This document shows positions 21,375 to 32,141 of a DNA stretch of 45,000 bases, piece by piece (the first letter of the stretch is position 1; the number at the start of each line of letters is the position of its first letter). Source of the stretch: Glandiceps talaboti (taxonomy: Eukaryota; Hemichordata; Enteropneusta; Spengelidae); assembly GCF_964340395.1 (NCBI RefSeq), contig NC_135561.1, positions 19,856,740 through 19,901,739 of the forward strand, read 5' to 3'. The notes under the pieces were generated by a model that had not been told where the DNA came from, made no database searches, and saw only the letters and a list, made by a program, of their open reading frames with translations. The position numbers were made by a program, and so were the translations under genes.

Positions 21375-21937
21375 AGCAGCAGCAGCAACAAAAACAACAA
21401 CAACAACAACAGTGATAATTAAATTATATTATATAGTGATAATAACTTTAGTAATAATAATAACAGCAAATTTCTAATTCGATGCGGCAAATGCTAACAA
21501 CAACAACATAGCAACAACTAATTTGAAACTCGACTGGCGTGGCATATGCTAATCACACTGCAAATATGTCGTAGAGTTTAATTCATAAGCAAATGAGTTG
21601 ATTGAAAGAATAACTACCCACTCAATATAAACTGCAACACCCGATCCGTTATACCACCATTTCATTATAAACTTATATAGACAATATTTTATTATATTTG
21701 TTAGTCAGTTAACGGATAGATACATTTCCAGTGAGCGCTTTGCATTAGTATTAGTTGCCCCTTAAAGGCCCAATTTGAAAAAGGATTAAACATTAGGCGG
21801 GAAAAACAGTTGTTTGACGAAGCTATAGAAAATGTTGTCCCAGAGTGAAAGAATAATTCTATGTAATCCTCGTGGCTCCACTGCTAAGATAATACTAATG
21901 CGAGAACCTGGGATTGAAACCCTGGCTTTTAAAAACC
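20981..21937. repeat. microsatellite-rich stretch
   Basis: Contains (TG)n at 21139-21160, (GTTT)n at 21174-21240 and (AAC)n at 21332-21410. The last reads as poly-Leu on the minus strand and looks like a signal peptide, but it is simple repeat. No exon seen. Confidence 0.85.
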
Positions 21938-22174
21938 AACCTGATTAAAATCTGATGTAGGGAATACGGCTCAATTGCTATGGTACCTTTATTTCCTTGG
22001 TATGCTGTCCCTGGTTTTAGATTTTGTTGTTCCGGGAGTGAACGCTTTTCCCTCTAACAAGAGGTTACTCCCGCAGCATAAAAATCGAAAATAATCGACA
22101 ATATACGAAGGAAATAGAGTAGAGATAAATAAAGAAATCAATCCGTATTCATCTCATCAGATTTTAATCACGTT
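21938..22174. mobile_element. foldback element
   Basis: Left arm 21938-22045 and right arm 22063-22174 are reverse complements over most of their length (AACCTGATTAAAATCTGATG against CATCAGATTTTAATCACGTT; CCGGGAGTGAAC against GTTACTCCCGCAG), around an 18-base centre. No coding content. Confidence 0.8.
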
Positions 22175-22242
22175 GTATGAAAACATCAAAATTATCGAAT
22201 TTGAAGTTATCTCGACATTCTGATCATTATATCCGTGACGTA

Positions 22243-22258
22243 TTACGTAATGACGTCA
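22243..22258. promoter_or_regulatory. abutting bZIP-type palindromes
   Basis: TTACGTAA followed immediately by TGACGTCA. These are the consensus half-site palindromes for PAR/C-EBP-type and CREB/ATF-type bZIP factors. Position is intergenic, between the divergent mucin and P2X genes. Function is inference only. Confidence 0.3.
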
Positions 22259-25200
22259 GACTTTGACATGTACTATGAAACGTGCAAATGCTATCAATAG
22301 TCAAGTACACGGATATAAGTCGATTATGAATACCGGGTGACGATTGTCAACCCGGAACTACTTATCTCGTATCTGTCAAATGTGATACCGTCAGAAAGAC
22401 TATCTATAGACTATAGAAATATTGATGATTGTGCGCAAAACATCAGACTTACGAAGTTGATACGGATTTTACACACGTGTCAACGTAAGCAACGTAGATA
22501 ATATCCGTTCACAATAATACGATATTAAAAGTTACCGTACGCACACAATATTTCAAAAAAAAGTTTCAGTTGCAGCTGGTATAGCTGTACGAGATACCAT
22601 TTCGAAAGAAACCCTGATTTTTTCCCCAGATATTTAAAGGTATGCGATAATGCAAGCATGTGTGTTCAGTCCAGGCTATCACCAGTATCACAAGAAATAG
22701 AATGTGTCATAAACCCACTTTTTGGTAAATTTACCAACGTACAGCAGCAACATACACAATACACAAATCTTTGATCTTAGATATTTATATTACTTCAGGA
22801 GTTGTTTACTTCATAATAAGTCATCTTTATCAACGTTATCCAGATTGTAATGTGATGTTTACGAGCCAGTAACCTTGGTAACTATAACGTTTCATCCAGT
22901 TTAGTTAAATCTAGGTTGAAGTTGTTGTTGGAGAGATCCACAAGTACAGTGTCTGTCATTGGTCGAATGGAAAGTAAAGCAGGATAACTTACCCAGTGAC
23001 AGTTGCTTGGAGAGTCCATCATGGTGAATTTTGTTATTTTGGTAATTTTTATGCAATGTATACAATTCATCGATTAAATTATCATCATTTCTGTTGTAAA
23101 AAAATCATAAAAAAAGAGTCAGCTAGACCACAACCACATATACGATCATTGTCATAATGGTGATTACCAACAATACCATAGCAATCATCCCTGTCATCGA
23201 AGCCACCACCACCACCGCCGAAAATAACAATGCCAGCACTGTGACCACCATCACCACAGCCACCACCATCAAAACCAGAACCAGAACTATCACCCTTATT
23301 AATAACAATGTTAACAGTGCCATCACCAAACATCCATCACTGTCATCTTCTTCATCCACATTACAACCATGAAATATGGTGAATGTATTTGGTAGTGAGT
23401 TACTTTGATATCAATTACACTACCACCATCGAGAACTTACATCATCTGCGTAATGTGAATTGATTGCACAGAAAGCTCAACGTGTCATAGAGACATCATT
23501 GGTATTTGGTTTACAGGGTCACTCAATGATCAGCATTGTATGGTGTTGTTTGGAATATATACACATATAATATTGCCATTATCAATTGAGTGCATCGCTG
23601 TGTTCATGTTACGAAAATGGAGACTTTACGAATCAATGTATCTTATCCTGTCAATGCATCAATTCAACTCGATTTCTTAAAGTTACATGTCCGACTTACG
23701 GTTTGCTCTTGGGCTGTCCGAAGGTGCCAACTGAGAGACTTGGCAGTAGTAGTAAAAAAACAACAACAATTCGGTTTCTGCTGCACGACCACATCCTATC
23801 ACCACGATGAAACAAGACAACTGATGTCATGTTAGAGGTTACATCAGGTGTTGTGGTAATCATAGATTAAGATACAGGTATACACTGGACTATCAGTACT
23901 ATAGGGATACTACTAATCCTATCACTGATATCACGTCCAATTTCCGTGAAGACAAACCAAGGATATGATTATTAGCAAAATTGATCTGATCACTATGGTA
24001 ACACGTAGGAAGACATATATTAAAGCGATATTGGTAACTTTCCCATGAAATCTTGCATGAGTAGCAATGGAATGGGACCCGAAAGAAAGGGGGAACATGT
24101 AACAAACTTTGAAAACACCCTTTGACAAAATCACTTCATGTTCGTTGAATACGTACCCATATAGTCCGGTTACCAGGTGCAAGGAAGATAACATTATAGC
24201 GTTGTATGTCAGTCTATGGACACGATATTTTAAAAGTGTCACATCACGTTGCAAACATCTCAATAACTTATAGTATTTGCAAGACCTTATTAGGTTTTGG
24301 TAAACGGTCATTTACATGAATAAGCACTTTTGGCACATCTTAAGAACACGAGCTACAAATTTCACATAATTTGATATGATAACAAAGTCCGGTCAAGCTT
24401 GTTGATGTAGCTTTATATTTTACTGATGAGCTATGTGTGTACCTATCGATGTTTACCAATTGAGGGACAAGTCGTGTACATTCGTGTTGTTATAGTTCAA
24501 ATCTCTTCGGGTCTTCGGGTTTGTCGAAGTTTCAGTTCATTGTATATAAAACCTAATTGTAATTTTTCCAGACAGAAATATGCATATGTCACTCCCCTAC
24601 CCCTTATGGATGTTGTTTTATTAGGGTTGTGTACATAGCATTGATACAGCCCTGTCACGGCAGTACTTATACAAGGTGGTGAACACTAACATGGTCGTCA
24701 AATACTCTTCGCGTCTTGGCGTCTTATTTGTTAATATTTCTGTTACGATTGCAGACTGAGCGAAAGTCATTTGGTAAAATTCGAGAGGTATCTTTCGCTT
24801 CCATTGTTTTCAGTTGTCCTCTGTTGATTCGTAGGCTTTGGATTTCAACTTTGAACGTTGTCAATCGAGAACAGCGCCATCTTGCAGTCAAATAAATTGT
24901 GCCTTTTGTTTTTAGAAGCTCTTTCAGGATTAGTTGAACTTCAACTTCATGAGTTTGATTTACAACGATGTTTGGAAGGGATGGCTACTATACAACAGTC
25001 ACATTAAGATAACATGAACTAACATAACATTTTTCCGTTCGGTCTTTTGCACATATGTGTAACTTTCAAGTTTTTAAATGTATGTAAGTATGAACCAATT
25101 TCCTAGTATTAACTAAATGAATTTGAATCTCAAGAATGCGTAACAAATCGTTTGTGGATACGTAGGATTCATTTAACTCCTACATACTCGTGGTATTTTC

Positions 25201-25354
25201 ACTGCAGTGCAATAGTGCATGCAAATTATATGCAAATGAGGACGCGATCGTTCGCTACACACGAAATCGGGTGACCGCGCTGGATGATTTATGTAATTGT
25301 TATGGAAATTTGCCCTTTTCAGATATACATATGTAATAATAACAGAACTCCATG
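22259..25354. other. intergenic stretch without recognised gene
   Basis: No exon, RNA gene or transposon recognised. Contains an imperfect (ACC/ATC)n tract around 23190-23350 that gives spurious open frames on both strands, and two octamers ATGCAAAT near 25217-25237. Confidence 0.5.
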
Positions 25355-25524
25355 TCACGTGAGTTCCAGTGTAGGTACTCAGACGTATTTGCACTTGTGT
25401 TTGCAGTGTTTTCTGCTGGGCTTTCACTCACTATACTATGCTCGTGAAAGTAAGGCCACGGAGAACTCTGGAAGAACTCGTGCAAATACCCCGAGTACAC
25501 CACACCTGTACTTGCACTCACGTG
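25355..25524. repeat. imperfect long palindrome, CpG-richer than surroundings
   Basis: Left part from 25355 (CACGTGAGTTCCAGTG...GTATTTGCAC) pairs with 25480-25524 (GTGCAAATACC...CACTCACGTG). Pairing continues weakly inward to about 25432/25440. Overlapping open frames on both strands follow from this symmetry. Could be a foldback element or a palindromic promoter-proximal segment. Confidence 0.55.
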
Positions 25525-26603
25525 TCGAGGGGTTGTGTCATTTAAATTCATTTTGTAGTAGTCTCAATTTTTATGCGTCCAATGGTACACGATTTACGTC
25601 ATTGTGCGCTCAAAGATCGATTTGTCGCACGACATGGCTGGAATATTTTGTTCATACTAGTGTCACTGAACACCTCTAGTATGCAACTCTTTCATTTTTT
25701 AATATCCTAGAAAACTAATTAACCCAGCTTTACTATGAACGTAACATGCGAATATCGCCCTCTCATATCCACTTTTGTCGACACGGAATTCGAACTGGCC
25801 TAGATTCATGTATCAACAGATGTCGTGCCCCCTAATTTCATTGATGTTTCTTCTCAATTAGACCAAGTTAAACTTCTTCACATTGCTCAGAAAGACATCT
25901 TCGTCAAGCGCATTATTTTACGTGATGCATGAAAATAAACTGTATGGAAAAAAGATAGGTGTGGTCTTTTTGAGACATACTAATGATAATGACACCAATA
26001 TATTTAAAGATAAAAATACACTTGTCTAGATGAATGACATCACGGAAAGTTTGTTTTTATTCATTGCAAACTATCACTGTGTTTCGATGGTGAATTCCGA
26101 CATTACTAGACACAATATACCTCATTGAAGGAATACCTGCTGCCTGACTGTGCAAGTCTAGTCATGCACACAGCGCAGCGCAGACCAGGTAAGACGGGAC
26201 GCGGTTTTGAAGATGTCCTTGAGAGAACAATATTACGATATCAATCAAAATCGAGATTTGATTTACTCCTTTCCAATAAGCACAACTACGGTTTATGTTA
26301 TATTAGCTCTAACGAAAAATTATACACTAAAAGGTCATGATAAAGAGACATTGATTAAGATTCAACTTTTGAATGAATTTACAAATCACTAAATGCTCAT
26401 ATTTGAGTTTGTGAAATTATTTAATGAAAGCACTCAACATTTATTTTTACGAATACTTTACATGCCAAAATACAAAAAAAAAACATATATATTGTAAGAA
26501 AATTGTTTAATAAAACGATTCATTTTGTTGAGTCTACCAACTCACCTTATCATTCACCCTGTCTGTGAATGTTGTTGTTAAAATATGATGGTGATGGTAG
26601 TAG

Positions 26604-26634
<31 letters not shown>

Positions 26635-26723
26635 ATTAGGGAATTTTTACAAGTGACCAGATCAGACAGGGTATGCACAACATGGAAAGCACTTTTTAGA
26701 TACTATTAACTAGATTGTGTATG
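25525..26723. other. intergenic stretch without recognised gene
   Basis: AT-rich. Holds a (GAT)n microsatellite at about 26584-26635. Nothing else supported. Confidence 0.5.
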
Positions 26724-27281
26724 TATTACTACTGATCTTCGCACACAGCTGATAGACCAAGTAATAACACTCGAATCACTCTCATATCTCGTATCCAACT
26801 CAACTTCTGTATGTTCGTACCAGGATCACACTTGAACTTAAAGGGAATTAGCTCAGACTACACACAGTGTTTAAAGATCTACACTGGAAATCAAGGCAAA
26901 CACCCAGCATAGTGCCTCGTTCATTGACTTCCCGCGAAGCCAAGTTTCCCTACCAAAACTGAGTGCCTGTCAGTTCCAAGTGTACTTTATTGTGACGTCC
27001 TTAAAGTCTAAATTTACATAGCGCATGGCCAATGGCCAAATAATTATTTCTGGGCGTGATCATGCCCTAAAAGTATTTTCAAAACATTGATGAATGATCA
27101 CTATGAATCCTAGATATTTATGAAATGCAGACTGTCGTCTCATGTATTCGAGTAAGCTGGGAATCCTGTGTGGTCTGAATCCAATATCCTTGAGACAGTC
27201 TATTGAACTTTCAGTCAAACTAGGACATGCGATGATGTTAAAATATTAAGTTTACTGAAAATATAAATATGTCATCTGTGA
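26724..27281 (+). repeat. 560-bp direct repeat, copy 1
   Basis: Matches 28783-29347 at about 99%: five substitutions and one 7-base indel found by eye. Starts TATTACTACTGATCTTC, ends CATCTGTGA. No protein coding seen. Contains GGGAATTAGCTCAGACTA, shared with 35137-35154. Confidence 0.92.
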
Positions 27282-28782
27282 TACTTTCCCCTCTTTCCAA
27301 AATTTGTAACGCCCTCGTTACAGACTAAAATATCTAAAAAATAATTTACCCTTCATAAATGAAAATTGAAAAGAAGAAATAATTAATGCTGTTTCGTATG
27401 AAGTGTTAGAAATGTAAAATTTATACGACCCTTGAAAACTCAGATTGCTAAAATCTCAAATTCCGAACCAGATATACTTATTTCGTCAACATGTACTTCA
27501 ATGAATAAATGACATCAAAGATAGACATCACAGATAATTAGAAAATTGAATCGTAGAATAATTATATCCTGAGTTGGCTATTGAATTGTGTACTTCTCAA
27601 TCACATCACAAACATACGTTCGACTGGCCAGTCTTTTTCAATCATTCACACAATCATACTGATAGATATGACCTTTTATAACGTACTGTCCGGGCCCCCT
27701 CTATTTTCATTAACACTATCAGACAAGTACATTCATCAATAGAATTCTCAGGTCTAAAGAACTTTGCTAGGAATTTTATATCTGCAGCATTTAAAAGTTG
27801 AACATAAAGAAATATAAATAGGAGAATATTTTAATGTTGACCAAGTTATACCCGATTCATCGTGTACATAACTAAATTATAACATAAGTATTCCTATCTG
27901 AAAGGAATGTAGGTATCTGTCTCGTAAAATCAAATGATGACATTAAATAGCTATGCTATGAATAAACATTAACTCTTAAATATTTCATCACGCCAATATT
28001 GAAAATTGTCACTGACAAACGGTCAGCATGCCATATTCGTGATCATATTCCAAATTGAATCTTTAACTGCAGACGAAATCAATATTATGAAAAAATGGTG
28101 TAGCATAAAAGTGTGTGATAAACTATTTATGTCATTGACGTCGTCTGTGTTTAGTGAAGTCAAAATTAACCAGTCAATGTTATTCAAGTACTTTAAGTCT
28201 AGTAACTCGTGATTTCACCCTGGTATCAGCTATCAAGAACACTGTCCTAAATGTATTGTCTTACAGCTATTAATGTATATCCTAACTGGCCAGCTGTTAC
28301 AGTCATCAAGAAAAGTCAGTTCGCCGACACAATCATTGTCGTGTAAGAAACCCTACGTCATTATTTAAACATTACAGGCATCTTAGCTGTTCATCCATGT
28401 TTAAAATTTGACATCTTCAGTATGTTAACGACTTGTACAGAACTATTAAGACCATTAATATTAATCCAATAAGTCAATTTAGTTTTCATTACAAGTAACC
28501 TGATTGACCATAAGTAGGTTGGCAATTTTCTCATTGCAATTCAATATACCCTTTGAATCAATACCACTAGAAATTATACACACAGCTCAAGTGATAATGG
28601 TCCTTTCTCATCGAGTATATGGGTGTACTGTTTGTATCTATAAATGATTATGGACATTTTTGTTTGCCCTTTGGTGACCCTATAATTGGAAGTTTGAACG
28701 ATTAACAGTTCATCTGAAGAATTTCACAAATTCTTGCGGAATATGAAAGGAATTTCGTGGGGGGATTTCGTATAGACACCAA
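27282..28782. other. 1.5-kb single-copy segment between direct repeats
   Basis: AT-rich, no recognised gene. If the flanking copies are long terminal repeats this would be the interior, but no primer-binding site, gag or pol sense was found. Confidence 0.4.
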
Positions 28783-29347
28783 TATTACTACTGATCTTCG
28801 CACACAGCTGATAGACCAAGTAATAACACTCGAATCACTCTCATATCTCGTATCGAACTCAACTTCTGTATGTTCGTACCAGGATCACACTTGAACTTAA
28901 AGGGAATTAGCTCAGACTACACACAGTGTTTAAAGATCTACACTGGAAATCAAGGCAATCACCCAGCATAGTGCCTCGTTCATTGACTTCCCGCGAAGCC
29001 AAGTTTCCCTACCAAAACTGAGTGCCTGTCAGTTCCAAGTGTACTTTATTGTGACGTCCTCAAAGTCTAAATTTACATAACGCATGGCCAATGGCCAAAT
29101 AATTATTTCTGGGCGTGATCATGCCCTAAAAGTATTTTCAAAACATTGATGAATGATCACTATGAATCCTAGATATTTATGAAATGCAGACTGTCGTCTC
29201 ATGTATTCGAGTATGCTGGGAATCCTGTGTGGTCTGAATCCAATATCCAATATCCTTGAGACAGTCTATTGAACTTTCAGTCAAACTAGGACATGCGATG
29301 ATGTTAAAATATTAAGTTTACTGAAAATATAAATATGTCATCTGTGA
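28783..29347 (+). repeat. 560-bp direct repeat, copy 2
   Basis: Second copy of 26724-27281, same orientation. It carries an extra CCAATAT tandem duplication near 29241. Flanking bases differ from copy 1 on both sides, so the ends of homology are sharp. Confidence 0.92.
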
Positions 29348-29505
29348 CATATGATTATAAGAGAAAGGTAACTAGCCATTTTTTTTTACTGTTTGTCACT
29401 TTATATGTACAAATATTGCTTTCTAATACAAATTTAAAATCATTTAATTTGTATGTATACATATAATGGAAATATTGATTAACATTCAGTATATGCAGTT
29501 GTCAT

Positions 29506-29590
29506 GGGGAGGGTCATGTTTTACAAAATGGGACAAAGGGGAGGGTCACCTTTTACAAATCGAGAATGGGGGAGGGTCATGTTTTACTTA
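29506..29590. repeat. minisatellite, ~31-bp unit x3
   Basis: Units starting GGGGAGGGTCAYSTTTTAC at 29506, 29538 and 29568. A short C-run follows at 29608-29616, and (CTTTCA)n at 29992-30010. Confidence 0.8.
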
Positions 29591-30051
29591 ACAGATCATG
29601 TGTGATTCCCCCCCCCCTTGTAAATACTGAAGGCTCCCTAATGTGACTCTCCGTTGAACAGCTCTAAGAAATGACAAGAAATGAAAGTCAATTCATTTTA
29701 TAACACCGTATAACACCTTTTCGTGGAAATACAACTTTTCGGCGTAAAAACAAATGAAAGGAAAACACATTAAATCGTCTATATCTAGATTATATGTGCA
29801 CGTATTGACATGCAGGTGGTTTCTAATACTTACACGACAGCAGAATGAAGTTCTTAGTGTACCGAGTACAGAGTCACGATATGGTTTGTCCAACATTATA
29901 TGTAACATCGATAGTTTCCGATGTGTTATTTCCGACAACTGCTGTACATGTAGTCTGAAGGTATACATGAACATATGCAGTAAGTTTTTACTTTCACTTT
30001 CACTTTCACTTAGCTACAAAATCCATGAATGTAGAATAACCCCTGTTAATA

Positions 30052-30869
30052 TGAAGCTACCATCATATTCATATTCATCTTCACTTTCAAAAGTTGACCT
30101 CTACGATCAATGTGAATATGATGATAGCTTACACCTCATCATCAGATTCGAAGTACTTCCGAATGGGTACGAACATGCGTTCGGCAAATCACATATCCTT
30201 CGTTGGCAGGTTGAAATCATATGATTGTAATTACTTTTCACTTGATTTGCTTGGATTTGCATGCTCTCTTGTTATTTTTGCCAGAGTATCCAATTTGCAC
30301 CATGAATTATTGTTGTCATGGACCATTATTTTTCACAATCGATTGCGTTGACCAATCCCGATCAAGGGAACTACACACATTGTGATAATTGTGGTCTTGA
30401 CAACATTATTTTGTGTAAATTTCACCAGTGTAAGTGTTAAGTAGGGTTTCAAAGATAGCAGCACTTCAGGAAATCAAAACACACCCAGCCAGGCCGTATT
30501 TTATTACATTACTCATACAGGTTTTTTGTACACCCAAATATTGATATTTCATTTTCAAAGATATGGGAAAGGCATACTAAACATCCAAATTAGTTTTTTA
30601 TATGACAACAATAATTCATGGTGCAAATTGGATACTCTGGCAAAAATAAGTAGAAAGCATGCAAATCCACGCTAATCAAGTGAAAAGTAACTACAATCAC
30701 ATGATTTCAACCTGCCAATGAAGGATTTGTGATTTGCCGAACGTTTGTTTGTACCCATTCGGAAGACTTCGAATCTGATGATGAACGTGTGAAGCTATCA
30801 TCATATTCACATTGAGAGTAGAGGTCAACTTTGAAAGTGAATATGAATATGAATATGATGGTAGCTTCA
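30052..30869. mobile_element. large inverted repeat, 268-bp arms
   Basis: Arms 30052-30319 and 30602-30869 are reverse complements at roughly 90%, with a 282-base unrelated centre. Both arms carry the words TGAAGCTACCATCATATTC, TTCGGCAAATCAC and CAATTTGCACCATGAATTAT. Matching open frames on the two strands follow from the symmetry. Looks like a foldback transposon. Confidence 0.88.
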
Positions 30870-31704
30870 CACTCGTTAGTGAAACGCCTGTGTGTTGGCC
30901 CCAAACGCATCGACCTCTAGTGCTACCGTGACAGTTTTCTATTATACTGTGAGCATGCAGTTGAATGAACACTAAAGGCCCCGCTCCTTCTCTCATCACA
31001 CAAACGTGCTATTAATACAAACTATGCATGTCTGCAGCACCGTGCGACATATCAAGCTATTCTCATTTGAATGACCTCCTTGACTACATACTGTACATAT
31101 ATTTTTGGAGTGACTTTAACAACAGATCATGGATGGTAAATATGTACCTGGCGTATTGAAGTCTAAGTTCCAATTTTCATCTGGAAAGCAGGTCGTCTAC
31201 CAGTCAAATCTCGCCTATTGTGTTGGTGTTTTCAAAAGGATTTTGCAGCTTTTAATAATAATTGCTTTATTTTGGTAAGTAGTAAAGAACTAATCGAGCC
31301 GTTTGCTTCGTCTCGCTATTGTTTGCTTTCTTCATTTCGAGTTTTATATGGTCATATGTAGAATCCGAAAGGGTTACTAGTCTCGTTAAACAAACTGAAC
31401 TGAACTGAACTCATAGCGCAAGAACCCTCATGATAACACGTAGCTACCTGTATGCAAATAATACTCATGTTCCGTGTACAGAGTACAAGTAATCACGAGA
31501 GCTCACGTTTGTTTTGTTCTTTGATACGAAATTTGCCTATTAGGATTATGTGATAAGATAATAATGCTCTAATTTAGTGCCACAGCCCATCATAAAATGA
31601 AAGTGAATATTTAGATGACAGGATTGGTAAGATATCTTATTTGTACAATAAATAAACGTCGTTACAAGAAATGACTACAGATATAATAGTTGAGTTCATA
31701 TATA
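30870..31704. other. intergenic stretch with a possible retroelement tail
   Basis: No gene seen. (CTGAA)n at 31394-31410 at the end of an AT-rich stretch resembles the short tandem tails of some non-LTR elements. It is not tied to any coding remnant. Confidence 0.35.
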
Positions 31705-32141
31705 AGTGGTTTGATAGGGATTGAAAACAAGTTACGTAAAGATTTGAATAATGCAGGTAGAGCTATGGATAAAAATCGGAATGACCCAGTTTTGAGATGC
31801 ACTTATTTCAAATTAAAAAAAAACATACAAAAAAAAACAATTGAAAGTTAAAAAGAGATCATTTGAAAATCATTGATTGATAAATTGCAGTCTACTCATG
31901 GAAATAGTTCAAATCAGTGAATATTGGAACATTCTGAAGAACGTACAGGGTAAATAGGGGGAAATTTAGAAAAAATAAAAAGATTGAATATGTATCTTAA
32001 TGTTCCAATTGAACAATAAGAATTATTGATAGCTATTGGAAGATTGAAAAATAAGAAAGCCCCAGGTGAGGACTTAATATTGAATGAGATGATTAAAGCG
32101 GGTAATAATTTCTCTTTCAATAGCATACTCAAGTTACTTAA
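31705..32141 (+). mobile_element. LINE A, fragment 1: linker and N-terminal reverse transcriptase
   Basis: Broken plus-strand coding remains. KWFDRD and LRKDLNNAGRAMDKN resemble the basic linker between endonuclease and RT; then STHGNSSNQ and LKNKKAPGEDLILNEMIKAG, the opening RT motif (LKxxKAPGxDxIxNEM). Several stops and frameshifts. It is cut exactly at TTAA (32138-32141); the protein continues at 34468. Confidence 0.8.

Noticed and set aside
20948-21409. Minus-strand open frame starting with a long poly-Leu, looking like a signal peptide upstream of EGF1
   Set aside because: The Leu run is an (AAC)n microsatellite, the rest is low complexity, and there is no donor leading to the EGF exon.
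21900-21930. GGGATTGAAACCCTGG resembling a tRNA B box on the minus strand
   Set aside because: Only partly matches GGTTCGANTCC, no A box at the right distance, and it adjoins a foldback element.
22882-23070. Short minus-strand frame with VDLSNNNFNLDLTKLDE, resembling a leucine-rich repeat; a GGTAAGT donor lies after MMDSPSNCHW
   Set aside because: One short LRR-like stretch is not enough, no neighbouring repeat or matching acceptor was found, and the Met start is not a signal peptide.
23586-23835. Plus-strand frames with several cysteines (CSCYENGD... CILSCQC)
   Set aside because: Cysteine spacing fits no EGF, TIL or P2X pattern and no splice sites frame it.
25173-25679. A 131-residue plus-strand open frame and two overlapping minus-strand frames
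   Set aside because: The region is a palindrome, which explains frames on both strands. No domain was recognised and no P2X exon 1 or mucin exon 1 features were present.
26724-29347. LTR retrotransposon with the 560-bp repeats as LTRs
   Set aside because: No TG...CA ends, no primer-binding site, no polypurine tract and no gag/pol remains were seen; kept only as direct repeats.
29754-31000. Similar peptides on opposite strands at 30094-30224 and 30697-30910, suggesting a small gene pair
   Set aside because: They are the two arms of an inverted repeat; frames break and no splice or start context supports coding.
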